64,000 nt of DNA from Heterodera schachtii (lineage: Eukaryota > Nematoda > Chromadorea > Rhabditida > Heteroderidae). Positions within the stretch are counted from its first letter, which is position 1, and every line of letters begins with the position of its first letter. The notes beneath the pieces were generated by a model, which made no database searches, was not told where the DNA came from, and saw nothing but the letters and a program-made list of their open reading frames with translations. The stretch is from NCBI GenBank assembly GCA_023374025.1, contig SIJG01000020.1, forward strand, positions 975,121 to 1,039,120. Reading direction: 5' to 3'. This document shows positions 10,785-22,000 of the stretch, in pieces. Position numbers and translations under genes: made by a program.

Positions 10785-13581
10785 AAATGCAATGGTATAT
10801 CTGAAATTTTTAAATATATTTTATTGGAATATTTAAAAATGAATTTTCTTTTTTTTTGGGGGGGGGGGGGGGCGGAGGTTTGGGTTGGGTTTGAGGTGGG
10901 ATTATATGTATGTACCCACTCCCTCCGTTCCTAGCTGCAAACCTAAGACATTATCTTTTAAAAATCATCATTTTGGGTTTGTAAAGTGAAATTTAAAAAA
11001 AAAATGGAGAATTCTTTCAATTTTTCTTTTTCACTAATAAGACCTTTGCTTACATATATTAGCTTTTTCATATATTATAATATGCATTTTCTCAAATGAT
11101 CTGCCCATGCGTCTTAAAAAATTTCTTTAGATTATTGATTATTGATTTTTCATTTTTATTATTAAAATATTTTTGCCATCGTTTAATTGAATTGAATATT
11201 TATTTTCATTATATTGTACAATACGATTGGGATTTTACAATGTGTTCATCACATGCATTTGTAATTTTAATTTGGTATTTTTATGAAATTTATAAAAACG
11301 AATTTTAATTTTCCAGTGGCCCTTCCAGCTTTTAAAAATCTGAATGATAATGACCTAATTAAATTCAATTAATAAACTTAATTATGAGAAAGAGATTTTT
11401 GACTCTTTTGCAAGGGAAATAAGGCCACTTTTCTTGTGTTGCAAGGGTTAAAATGAAAAACCGACTGATCGAACTGTGGTAGAGCCGAAGGGAACGGAAA
11501 CCAAGACAGTGATTTGCCGGAACTTCAATAGCCGTGACCGGGATTTGGATTTTCTTCATCCGGGACCGGGACAATCTTGGAATTTTTCAAGAAAAAATCA
11601 AAAACATTAATTAATGAATTAATCATTGAACTGAAAAACTCAAGTAAAAAAATGCAATCAATTGTTTGAACTTCTCATCGTAAACGCAATCACAAAATTT
11701 TCAAAAAAATCCTCAGAGTCCATTCAAAAAACAACAAAATAAAATTTTTATGCATTTCTAAAGTATAAGAATTTATAGTAATTAAATTTAATTCAAAAAC
11801 TGAGGGACTGGGAATTCCCGGCACGGCCCCAGTCCCGTGGCACTCACTCATCTTCCGTCGTGAGACGAAACATATACGAAAAGTAAGCGATTAAACAAAA
11901 GTAAATTTTAATTTTAATCCTTTCTAAATAATTTTTATTTTTTCTGATTTTTGCTAAACCTTTTCTGGTATTTTCAAAATACAGCTCTACTTGCCGGGAT
12001 CCCGGTTCCGGACTCTCCAAAAATTGTATTGATACAAAAAATTCCGAAACTCTTAAGTGGCCATACCCTATCAAGTTTTCAAAGTCGAGCTGCGCGAACA
12101 GTCTGTAAAGAATTATAAGGCCACTAAAAATTTTTTCATTTATTACTTTCCATGTCCCAACCGAGCTAAAATTTTTACCAAATTTACCCTCTCCATAAAT
12201 ATTAAGAATCACACATAAAAATTAAAAATGTAAAAGAAATTTTATTTTATGAATTTTTTTCAAAAACTTTCCCCGTAAAGAAATTATAAGGTCACTTCAT
12301 TAAACACAAAAACTGGAAAAATTTTAAAGTGGAAGACGAATATGGCAGAAGGAGTCTTTTTTTAAATTTATTTTAATAAATAAATTTAATTTTACATTAC
12401 ATAAAAGAATTATTGTTTCAAATAAATTTGTTATTTTGTCTATTAATTTTTTAATGTTTTATTGTCTTATTTATCAAATAAACTCAAAAAAGTAATCAAT
12501 CACGTCTTGACTGAATTAAAAATTTTTTCTGAAAAATAAACTTTTAATAATTAATTAATTCTGTTATAAAATAATAATTCATCAGTTTAAAAGAATATTA
12601 AAAATGTTTTCTTTGAATTTTTGATTTTTTTCCTTTCAAGAATCTGTTATTTAGAAAAAAAATTGTAAATTTCTTTTGAAAATTTTGTCATATATTTTAC
12701 AATTTTAAGAATATGTTTGTACTTGTGTATCGAGCCGATTCCACACAAAAAAAATAAAAAGCTAATTTGAGGATCCATCCGGTTGCGGATTTGGACTCAA
12801 AATTTTTGTCGGACAGAATGCGGGATTAATCCCTCAAATTCTGAATTTAAAAATGGATAATATCCATAAAAAGTGCCAAAATTGAATACCTGAACTAGAG
12901 CCCGTAATTTTGAAAATCCCCAACCAGGCCCCGGATTTCGGAGTTGGACCTGGACAGGACAGGAACCCATGACTAAAAGGTATTTGGCTCGTGTTCGTCA
13001 TTTGGAGGAAAAATTTAAAAATGAATTTTTTATCCCGCAAATAAAATTGAAAAAAGTTAAAATAAGAAAGTACCTATGTAGGAGTTACATGTTTTTGTTG
13101 GACGTTGAATACTATTGAAGAATAAAATATAAAATAAAATATTTATTGAAATAAAATTTACGGATTGAAACGGCACTTTCCTCCAAAACGCCACAGCTTT
13201 TATTTTTGATACATCGGCACAACACCCCATTTTTGCACAATCCAAAAGAAACTTTAAAAATTTTTTAATACAAAATGCTAAATAAGAAATAATAATGCTC
13301 CGAAAATGAGTGATTACCGAAAATGTGAATTTAAAAAAAGAATGGAAAATGCCAAAGAAATTGAAGAAGGTGTGGGTCGCGAGAGAGATTTTATGGAACG
13401 TGAATTTATGATTTTGAAAATCTTTTCGATCAGATCTCTGCTTAGAACATGTTGAAATAAAAGTAACGAATTGGCACAGATTTTCGTAAAAGAAAAATAT
13501 TCCATAAAAAATAAAATATAATCGGAAAATATGTAAAAAGAAAACAGAAAGAAAGCCATTAGAAAAACAAACAATCGCTGT
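10785..13581. other. intergenic, repeat fragments, no gene accepted
   Basis: A poly-G run at about 10,859-10,872 is followed by AT-rich DNA. Between 11,400 and 12,320 the words CCGGGACCGGG, CCGGGATCCCGG and a repeated ATTATAAGGCCACT (about 12,110 and 12,285) show fragments of dispersed repeats. A 122-codon minus-strand open frame at 11,844-12,212 crosses these and shows no recognisable domain, so I treat it as chance. 12,880-12,970 has another GGACCTGGACAGGACAGGA repeat patch. Confidence 0.45.
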
Positions 13582-13941
13582 CTAATGTTTGAAAAAAGTG
13601 TACATGATGTAGAACAAACCGACAATTTTTATAATAACATTGAGACAAGCAAAGGGAAGAAAGTAATTGGGGTCAAAATTATTAATTGAACTCATTAGGG
13701 CATAAACGGTGACAAACATCAAAAAGTCAACAGTTGTTGACACAAGAAGAAATATGTGTAACTTATTAAGACGTTTCCCCGCGGATGTGCTGCTCCGTGC
13801 CGCCTGACTTTCGACATCGAAAGTGCCAATGCCATCGGCACTTTCACTGTCAGTGCCACCGCGTCTTCCCACCGGTGGTGGAGAGGCCATGCGTTTTGGG
13901 CGTCTGCGGGTTGAAGGGGAAGCAGCAAAATAAGCATCCAA
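13582..13941 (-). CDS. small two-TM protein with Ser/Gly-rich N-terminal module
   Basis: A single-exon frame of 119 residues starts at ATG 13,941. Residues about 20-55 form a disordered segment (GRRGGTDSESADGIGTFDVE). After this come two hydrophobic helices: about residues 61-83 (IFLLVSTTVDFLMFVTVYAL) and 95-116 (LPFACLNVIIKIVGLFYIMY). It ends FFKH. I do not recognise the family. The disordered segment is encoded by DNA identical over 102 bp to a block at 15,692-15,800 on the other strand. A second minus-strand frame over the same DNA (from 13,970) begins with a signal-peptide-like stretch, so the frame choice rests on the TM segments, which are conserved in type in the second copy. Confidence 0.6.
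   Translation of the reverse strand: MDAYFAASPSTRRRPKRMASPPPVGRRGGTDSESADGIGTFDVESQAARSSTSAGKRLNKLHIFLLVSTTVDFLMFVTVYALMSSINNFDPNYFLPFACLNVIIKIVGLFYIMYTFFKH
13779..13886 (-). repeat. 102-108-bp module, inverted copy 1
   Basis: Reverse complement is identical to 15,692-15,800 from CTCTCCACCACCGGTGGG to ACATCCGCGGGG. It holds the palindrome AAAGTGCC-9 nt-GGCACTTT. The flanking DNA differs completely on both sides. Confidence 0.9.
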
Positions 13942-14431
13942 ATGCTGAAAATATTAAAAAAATAGAGCATTTAAGAGGTTGAGAACCGAGAGAAAGCCCA
14001 AAGAAAATTTAAAAAAAAAACTGAGATTTTTGCAAAATTAAAAAAAATTGAGAAACGAAAACGAATACTAACTTAATGATGGATGATAAAACAGTGAGGG
14101 TTTTAATTTTTTTTTTTAATATTCTTTCTTCGATTTCACTTAAATATCCATAAATAAAACTAAAACTTTTGGTAAATATTTTCATCTAAAAATTCCATTG
14201 ATTTTATTATTTCTTGGCCAAATTTTTGACTTTTAAAATTTTACTCATTTTCGAAAAAATGCATTCAAAAACTTAGAAAAATGTGTGGTTTTTTGCTACT
14301 GTATTGTTTTTGTACTGCAAATTTTCATTTTGATAATATTTTCGCTAATATTTTGACTTTTTTCCTAGAAGCATTTAAAATTTTGAATTTTTCATAAATT
14401 TAAATCCCCGTCCTTAGGAAAAGCTTAGAAG

Positions 14432-15022
14432 TTATAGCCATTCATTTAATTTAAAGTCAATCTCTGTGCTCCTTTTTCTCACCTTTTGTGCAGCAAACAA
14501 TGAACAAAAAGTCAAAAGCATATTTTCAAAAAGCTTTCCTTTTTCACCTTTTTCTCCCATTTTTTGCTTTTTCTCTAGGATTTCTCTCATTTTATTCCAG
14601 TCACTGCTTGCTCTTAAACTCATTGCTGTTTCTCGCATTTTTTCTGCTTCCGCATCCGAAAAACCCTCCCAATTTTCCGATTTTAATTTTTCACATAAAA
14701 ATTTACGGATTTTATTTTTTTCGCCTTTTTCAACTCCAAAACTGGTATTGCATAAAATGACGGACACATTCTGACGGAACCATCGGTGGTCAAAGGTCCC
14801 GCTTTTTATGCCATCGATTACTCTTGGTGCCGAAACCAACAGCTGATTTGCCATTTTGATCGAATCTAAAGGAATTATTTTAAAGAATTTATTTGATTAT
14901 GCTATAAACAGAATTTTTTAATTTGCAATTTAACCGCTTGGCGACATTTTTGGCACATTTTGTTGATAACTTTGGTCTATCAAAAGCACACAACAAACAA
15001 CAATTACAGCAGATACTGCCAT
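14432..15022 (-). CDS. small secreted protein, two exons, unknown function
   Basis: Exon 1 is 15,022-14,935 and starts with a signal peptide (MAVSAVIVVCCVLLIDQS). The intron has a GT donor at 14,934 and a CTTTAG acceptor, and exon 2 is 14,865-14,432. The joined protein is about 173 residues. After the signal it reads SPSDSIKMANQLLVSAPRVI and then HRWFRQNVSVILC. A Lys/Glu-rich helical region follows with KGEKNKIRKF, then MREILEKKQKMGEKGEKGK. It ends in LNEWL. No membrane segment beyond the signal and no family I recognise. Signal peptide, small size and location make it a secreted-effector candidate; that is inference. Confidence 0.7.
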
Positions 15023-15049
15023 AATCTAAAGCGAATGAATGAATGTTAA

Positions 15050-15690
15050 GCAAATTTTTAAGTCGGAAATCGGAAATTTTTCAAAAAAAAATAAAATATA
15101 ATAAAAATTTTTTTAAATATTATAATAGACTAAATTTTTAATTCTTAACCAAGTAAATGCGATTCAAAATTTTTTTGATCTATTTAAATAGATATTTGCC
15201 TTAAAAAATTATTCAATGATTTTCATCAAAAATTTTACCCTTTTTTTTTGCGGCGCGTTTTTTCAAAATTTTTGAAAACACGGCGGGCGAGGTCCGGCGG
15301 TGCCGATAGGCGCCGCCGGGGAAAATTTTTATAATTTTTAATCAAATTGTTAACAAATTTTGTCCAAAAATGACTAAATTTAGCGATTTTGAGGCAAAAA
15401 TTTCTCAAGAAAAATATGATTTTTAGCGTGCGGCGGTGCCGATAGGCGCCGCCGGGAAATTTTTGAAAATTTCAATGCAATTTATTAACCAAAATTGTAA
15501 AAAATTGTTAATTTTTTGAAAAAAAAATCAAAAAAAAATTTCCGAAAATTTCCGACTTTTTATCAAAAATTTCGGAAATCGGAAGTCGGAATTCCGACGT
15601 CCAAAATTTTTTCGGAAATCGGAATTCCGACCCCAAAAATGTCGGAAATCGGAAATCGGAAATCGGAATTCCGTGCCATCCCTGCTCTCC
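15050..15690. repeat. repeat block: CGGAAATCGG ends and a 137-bp tandem dimer
   Basis: The block is bounded by CGGAAATCGGAAATTTTTC (about 15,064) and several CGGAAATCGGAATTCCG copies (15,575-15,675). Inside, the GC-rich palindrome-containing word GGTGCCGATAGGCGCCGCCG occurs at about 15,298 and 15,435, that is 137 bp apart, with AT-rich filler that is alignable between the two. The same dimer arrangement occurs at 17,330-17,493. Confidence 0.75.
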
Positions 15691-15691
15691 A

Positions 15692-15800
15692 CCACCGGTG
15701 GGAAGACGCGGTGGCACTGACAGTGAAAGTGCCGATGGCATTGGCACTTTCGATGTCGAAAGTCAGGCGGCACGGAGCAGCACATCCGCGGGGAATGGTG
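15692..15800 (+). repeat. 102-108-bp module, copy 2
   Basis: Identical to the reverse complement of 13,779-13,886. See that entry. Confidence 0.9.
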
Positions 15801-16000
15801 GTGATAGGCTTAAACAATTAGGCCGTTCCCTATTTGTGGTAGCAATTGCGGTCTTTTTGATGATTGGCTCCTGTTTTTTCGCGCTTATTACCCATAATTT
15901 AAATCCTACAGCGGTCATCCCTTTTATTGTCATCAATAGCATTTTTATACTCATTATCATTAGTTATTCATTATGTATTTTTTTTAAACGAAGACAATAA
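15692..16000 (+). pseudogene. truncated paralogue of the 13.6-kb two-TM protein
   Basis: The frame starts inside the shared 102-bp module with no ATG (the first in-frame near-start is GTG at 15,698). It reads through GGTDSESADGIGTFDVESQ and then two hydrophobic segments: LFVVAIAVFLMIGSCFFALI and VIPFIVINSIFILIIISYSL. It ends KRRQ. The TM part is alignable in layout to the 13.6-kb copy but diverged in sequence. Upstream of the module the DNA is the CGGAAATCGG repeat, so the 5' end has probably been lost or replaced. It could still be expressed from an unseen upstream exon. Confidence 0.5.
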
Positions 16001-16640
16001 TTTTTCGGGAAAAACAGTAATTTAAGTAAAAACACTCTTTGGCGACTCCTCTGCTCAGCTCTATAAGCCCAAAATTGTTTGTTGCTCTATTATTCCTTAT
16101 CTGTTCATCTGTCTTATACATTCTGAACACCCCCCACTGAAGCAGATACTGTATAGGTACGGTAGCCAATGCGAACCAAAATTTCAAATTGTTCTTTCAA
16201 ACTTCGTATTTATGCATAAAATGATTGGCCCTAGATTTGTTCAATTTATGATTTTGATAAAACGGGACAGGAATTGAAAAATATAATCTTTTACCTGATT
16301 TTTTTGTGCCTATTTATGCGCCTATTTTGCAATATTTTGTACTCCAAAGTTTATCAAATCTTTTGTTTTGAAGTTTATTATTATTGGGCCCCGATTCGGT
16401 TTTTAAGTGCTTAAAATTTGGATTAATCTGAACATTTTTATTTTCTCAGATTTGGAGATTTTGACCCTCCAAATCAGAACATTTCTGATAAATCAGAATA
16501 GATCCAATCCCTGCTTTAAACTGATCTGTTGTGCGTTTTTCAATCATTTTTATAGTGAGTGTGCCAATATGGGAAAAACGAATGGCCAATAAAACGGCAA
16601 AAACAATTATCAATCCCCTTCCAATGATATCCCCTCTTTC

Positions 16641-16835
16641 AAGATACACTTTCCACTTTTACTCGTCCACTCACTTCACGAGTGGTCTTGGCGCCAAGCA
16701 CATGTGGAACTGCGCCAGGTCAACTTCGAAATCAAAAACTCCGGGTCCGTGCCATTATGCGGCGTGGTATTCAAACGTCACTCTTCCGTCTGGGGTTCGT
16801 TTGAATAGCGCGGATTTGATGCATTTTATTGGGTC
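16641..16835 (+). pseudogene. relic of a GH5 cellulase joined to a CBM2-like domain
   Basis: After a TTTCAAG acceptor-like sequence, the frame reads YTFHFYSSTHFTSGLGAK. This matches exon 6 of the intact cellulases in this window (YTFHFYAGTHTVSGLGAK), including the position of the splice acceptor. The match then jumps to a +1 frame reading HVELRQVNFEIKNSGSVPLC, which resembles the family 2 carbohydrate-binding module of cyst-nematode cellulases and cellulose-binding proteins. It then returns to the first frame with NVTLPSGVRLNSAD. The second half of the catalytic domain and the linker are missing. Frame changes plus the internal deletion mean a pseudogene. Confidence 0.65.
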
Positions 16836-17329
16836 AGAATTGAGGCCGGGAAATCGAGCAAAGACGCGGGGGGATGACATACAACGGAAGCGGAAAGCCA
16901 ACGGCGAAAATTGTAACTCCGAAGAAATATTCGGGAATAGACAATGAGCAAAGAGGCAGGAAAAGCATGGGAAAATGAAGGCTGGCCGAAAAGGACAAAA
17001 AAGACAAAGAAAGACGCACGTATTGTAATTTCCCACTAATTTGATTTTATGATAAGAAATAATAACTGATTAACTTAAGTATAAAATAATTAATCAAAGT
17101 GCACATTACCAAACCCACCATATCATAGGCATTTGTTATATGTATTAAATATTATACATATTTAAGCCTTACATTATCGATTTTTATATATTTTTTTAGG
17201 GGAGGGGGATTAGCAAATCTTATTTTTCACTGCAAACGGAATCAAAGAACCAGATTTTTAACACATTTTTGCGGCACATTTTTCCAAAAAACTTTTGGGG
17301 AACGGTGTGGGGGGGGGGGGAGCGAGTGG

Positions 17330-17493
17330 GCCGGCGGACACAATAGGCGCCGCCGGGGAAAATTTTGAAAATTTAAGTGCAATTTGTTAAAGGATTTTGT
17401 CGAAAAATTGTCCAAATTTTGTGATTTTGAGCGAATTTTTAAGAAAATAAAGCATTTATAGGGTCCGGGCGGTGCCGATAGGCGCCGCCGGGG
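17330..17493. repeat. second 137-bp tandem dimer with GGCGCCGCCGGGG
   Basis: GC-rich cores at about 17,330-17,358 and 17,466-17,493, 136 bp apart, match the dimer at 15,294-15,456 in order and strand. A degenerate single copy may lie at 44,350-44,390. A poly-G run precedes it at about 17,309-17,320. Confidence 0.75.
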
Positions 17494-18549
17494 AAAAGTT
17501 TTTTTAATTTTTTCAAACTTAACAACAAATTTTTGTCATTAAAAATGACCAAGTTTTACGTCAGACTTTAATTTATTGGTAAAATAGTGACATTATGCCC
17601 TAATTTCAAACTTTAAGAAGATTTTCAAGAAATCAGAACAAAATAGTGCCAATATCCCCAAATCAGAACATTTCTGATAAATCAGAACATTTTTACTTTC
17701 TCAGATCGTCAATTAAGCACTTGTTTCCGCGCGAAAGCTGGAATAACTCAAAACAATCCATTTGATTCTCATACACTGAAGGAAATTCTTACAAATAATG
17801 AAAAAAATAAAATAAATTTTTGAAATAAAAGAATAAGGCCCGAAATTGTGAAGTGTTAACCAAGTTAAACAACAAATTGTTGCATCATAATGTGTTCATT
17901 TCATTTTTAAGATTTTTGGGCTTCTAACTTTGAGATGTCTGATCAAAGAGGAAATGCTGGGATCGGAAAGCTGAAATAGCATTTCAATTGATCGCTATTT
18001 CTGCTTTACATCCATGACACTTCTGCAACTTTAGCGTTCTCCTTGCTTTTTTCTAGGGTATGGCACCGACCCTTCGAGGTGAGAAAAGTCGGAGTTTTTC
18101 GGGCTCAGCTAGGCGGAGTCGAAGTCCGGGTCAGGGTGGACCAAATCGGTCAGGGTTGGGGTTCAGATTTTTCATTTTTGCCTTAGGTCATACAGTCAAT
18201 ACCATGTTTATTTTTGTAAAAATTGTTGCACCATCATGATGAAATATTTATTTGTAATTTGCCTTAATCACTGTAAATTCGACAAACTTTCATTAAATAT
18301 TTATTATTAAAATCAGACATTATTTCCTACACTTCCTCTTTTTGTTTATCCCATCGATTTCGATTTCCTTCCTGTCACCTGGCCAATTCCACAGAATTTT
18401 CGTCAATCAAATCAAAATTTTCATGTGAATTTTGTTTTCAGGTCTCTCTCATTGGATAATAAATAGGGAAAAAACATTCATTTTTTTATAATTAATTTTA
18501 TTTTTTAATAAAATTTTTTTCTTTATTTTATTTCCAGGACAAATAATAA
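17494..18549. other. gene-free upstream region of the GS-like gene
   Basis: A short block (17,655-17,705: CAGAACATTTCTGATAAATC) repeats that at about 16,440-16,500, so two direct copies flank the 16.5-17.6-kb stretch. The rest is AT-rich with a GC patch at about 18,060-18,160. I saw no clear TATA box for the downstream gene. Confidence 0.45.
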
Positions 18550-21492
18550 ATGTTTGCCACCAAGTCGCTTATCATTTTTGGTGTGGTGTTTTTGAATTGT
18601 GTCGTGGCGGTGGCACCCAATGACCAAAAGGAGGGTAATTAGTCAAATATAATTAGAGCTCGACAAGGCCTGGAGACATGGACCTGGGTTTTAACCAGGG
18701 TCTAGGAAAAACACAGGCTTTGGCTTTGCTTTTTTGAATTTGTAATAAAAAAAAATCAATCAAAGATTTAGAAAATTACGTTAATTGTGTTTTGGAATAT
18801 CTCCCTTTTTCTAATTACGATAATAATACGTTTTAATCCATTTCATTTTTATAATTTGAACTAAATCATTGGTATTTTTATAAATTCTAAATGTTGTCCA
18901 GAAAGTATAGGTTTTTATGCCATCTCTAGGTCTTGATCTGACTTTCATATTTTATCGGGACCTTGATTTTCTGATCAACCCAGGCATACCCAGCCCAGAA
19001 AAAAACCAGGCCTGGACTCAGGTCTGGGTCGAGCTCTAAATATAAAAAAATAATCATTTAATTTTCAGACAATGAAGAAATTGACATCCAAGCAATAGCT
19101 AATGATGCAAAAGATTTTGCCCAAATTATTTCACTTACTGTTTTGCCAAATGTGCACAACGGAAGGTGATTTTAATTGGGACCGTTTTGCAGCATTTTGC
19201 TGATTATTTGTCTAGCCGTTTATGGCCTAAAACACCAAAAATTCATTTATAATTATTTATTTGGTTCTTTTTAAAAATTGCTCACAATCAGTATTATTCT
19301 TCAATTTTTGTACTTTTTTACCATTTGGGTTTATTTAATTCGGGTTTTTAATTATTAACAAAATAAATAATAAATACAAAATCAACATAATCAATTTTTG
19401 TTGGATTTGTTTAAGAAAAAATAAAATGAAATTTAGGAGTGATGTTGCCGAAATTACGCCATTTTCACTCTTCCCAACTCCGTTTCCGCGAAATTTGTTC
19501 CGATTAGCAGAAAAAGTGCAAAAGGTCATTAAGCAAAATAATTTATTTATTTATTTATTTGGTAATTAATTGATATTTAAATAATTGTTTTCCTCATTTG
19601 TTTAGGCTTTCAATTTGCTTTACTTTCGCATTTCAAATGATTTTGACTTTTTGTCGGAAACATTCGAACCTGTCGCGAAAACAAACGAAAATGTGCGACG
19701 AATGCTTAACATTCTGAAACAGGTCCATGACGAAGGCATCAAAAAAACGAAAACGGTGGTTTTGGCACGATCGGTGGGAGTTTTGTCAAAAATATTTAAT
19801 TTAATTTTAATTTATTTTTTATTTTTTGAATATCGATTTAAATATATTTTTCTTAAGGATTATATGTGCCATGTGATAACAGACAAAGAAACAAATGAAC
19901 AGAAGTACGAGCTAAAACAGGTAAATGATGGGCTAACTAAAAATTAGTTAAAAAAAATAATAAAATTTATTTTTTATTTTTCAGATTGAAATGAATGCCG
20001 GCCAAATTGGTGGGCTTTCCGTTTCGAGTCGAATCACAGAAATGCATCGGCGGACATTGTGGAGGGCGGGCATTGACGCGACAAAGGACCAAGTGCCGGA
20101 CAATGAGGCGGGCCTTGGTGCGGCAGAAGTGTTGTACAAAGCGTGGTGGGAGAAAATTTTCTTTCATTAATTTAGTTTTGAGTTTTAATATTCGATTTAT
20201 AATTTAGGAAAGCTTTCGGCGACCCAAATGCCATTATTTTATTTGTTGCGAGCCGAACAAGCAAAAACCGTTATGGCCAGCGTCACATTGAGTACGACAT
20301 TACGAATTTGGCAGAAGCAGAAGGAGAAGCACTACAAATTGTCCGCTTGTCTTTGCCCGGATGCGCCAAAATGTACAAAGATGGAAAGTAAAATGCCAAT
20401 TAACGGTTTTTAATTAAATATTTAATTTTTCTTTTCGATTGACTCTTAACGCCGACGACCATTCTTTGCAATTGGAGGGACTGACAGTGGGAGTTGTTTA
20501 CAAATTGAATGAGCCTCCGAAATACAGTGAACATGATTGGGAAACTCTTCTGTTGTTCGAACGTTCAACAACAATTGTATGCATTTGAAAAATAAATATT
20601 TATATTATTTTAATTTTATTTTTAATTAACCATTAAATAACAAAGCAAATGAAATTAATTAATTTCCATATATATTAAATGGGCATGGAATTTGGAAGAA
20701 ATGCCAAAAAATCAGTATACATTCTCCTCTGATAATTCCACTCTTTTTAGATATCTCCAACAATTGCTCTTGATTTAGCCACACAAAAGAAAGTGCAACA
20801 GGTGGCAGACAAAACAATCTTAAGATTATTTAAAAAATAAATATTTCCAAAGATTTTGGCGAAGCCCGGCATGGTGGAGCATTATTTGGAGGACCAATTG
20901 GAAATTGTGCCGTTGGTAAGAAGCACTTTCGCGGGCCTGTGGAGTTTGACTGACAAAGACGAAGAGACGCAAAAAGCCATAAACGTATAAGACAAATGGA
21001 AATAATAATTTAATTTGAATAAATAAAAATTTAGCAAATTATTTTTTTATTTGATAGGATGCCATTGCTCACCCCGAAAACTATGTGATAAAGCCGAACC
21101 TGGAGGGCGGTGGCCACAACTTCTTCGACGAAAAACTCCGGGAGAAACTGCAGGAATTTACCGACGAAGAACGGGAGGCACACATTTTGATGCAAAAACT
21201 CAGCGCAATGCGCGTAAAGGCGAGGAAAAAATAAATAAAAAATGAATTTAATTCATTTTAGAAATTTATTATTTTTTAGAATTTTATGATGCGAGGTCAT
21301 AAGAAGCCCCAGTTCGGTGAAATGACCACGGAATTGGGCATTTTTGGCTTTTTGTTGGGCGACAGAAGTGACGGCAAAGTGTTGCACAATGTCCAAAGAG
21401 GGCACTTTATGCGCACAAAGTTGGCAGAGGTTAATGAGGGAGGCGTTTCTCATGGCACCGGCGTGTTCGACTCGGCATTTCTTGTGCCGTGA
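18550..21492 (+). CDS. secreted glutathione synthetase-like protein (GS-like effector candidate)
   Basis: Twelve exons: 18,550-18,634; 19,069-19,165; 19,437-19,524; 19,606-19,773; 19,858-19,920; 19,985-20,145; 20,208-20,387; 20,438-20,576; 20,751-20,801; 20,853-20,984; 21,058-21,213; 21,280-21,492. They keep phase and give about 510 residues. Exon 1 is a signal peptide (MFATKSLIIFGVVFLNCVVA), unlike the cytosolic housekeeping enzyme. Eukaryotic GSS features follow: FNLLYFRISNDFDF, the Mg/ATP-region Glu in KQIEMN, VQQILAKPGMVEHYL, FAGLWSL, the glycine-rich loop KPNLEGGGHNFF, ELGIFGFLLGD and the C-terminal NEGGVSHGTGVFDSAFLVP. GSS joins gamma-glutamylcysteine and glycine using ATP. Cyst nematodes are known to have expanded secreted GS-like proteins. 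The acceptor before exon 8 reads TTTTCG instead of TTTTCAG, and no AG exists in that intron, so the gene may be broken or the base missing by error. Confidence 0.85.
18647..19043. mobile_element. MITE-like element in intron 1 of the GS-like gene
   Basis: The ends are ATTAGAGCTCGACAAGGCCTGG and its inverted counterpart CTGGGTCGAGCTCTAAAT, giving a TIR of about 13-14 bp plus a looser GGCCTGG/CCAGGCCTGG match. About 395 bp, no coding capacity. Internal words GACCTGGGTTTTAACCAGGGTC are partly palindromic. A related end (GTCGAGCTAAAAT) closes the repeat at 60,765-61,195. Confidence 0.7.
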
Positions 21493-22000
21493 CAGCACAA
21501 ATTGTGTTGATGCATTAGGACAATACAAACATTGATAAATAAACATGAAGGGAAGGGCTCCATATCAAATCGACAACAATTATTTGGTCCTAACATTTTG
21601 CACGCATTTTCGGTTTGAACTTTAATTTTTTAAAATTTAAATATTTTAGCAATAAATTTTCATTTTTTAAAATTGGACCCAAATAATTGTTCATTTTAAA
21701 TTAAATTATTAATTCTTCGTCACTATTGTAATTTATCGTTTTTAATAAATTCCTGCCTTTGCGAAATTATGAGTGCTTTTTATCTTTCGCTAATTCTTTG
21801 TCTTTTAGTTTATGCATTTATTTTGCATCCTTTGAATTTTATCTGCTAAAAGTAAAATTTAAAATGGTACAAAATTGTCCACATTAATCTTCGAATCTAT
21901 CTTTCACTAAATGATGATGCCTTTCGCTTCCTCTCTCTCTTTCTCTCAGAGTGGCGCATTAATTGACTTAATTAGCGACAATTAGTTGTCCCCATTTGTC
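21493..22000. other. intergenic, nothing seen
   Basis: AT-rich sequence between convergent genes; TAAATAAACATGAA and AATAAATT strings after 21,535 could serve as poly-A signals for the GS-like gene. Confidence 0.4.

Noticed and set aside
11844..12212. A 122-codon minus-strand open frame
   Set aside because: It crosses dispersed CCGGGATCCCGG repeats, has no recognisable domain and no supporting splice sites.
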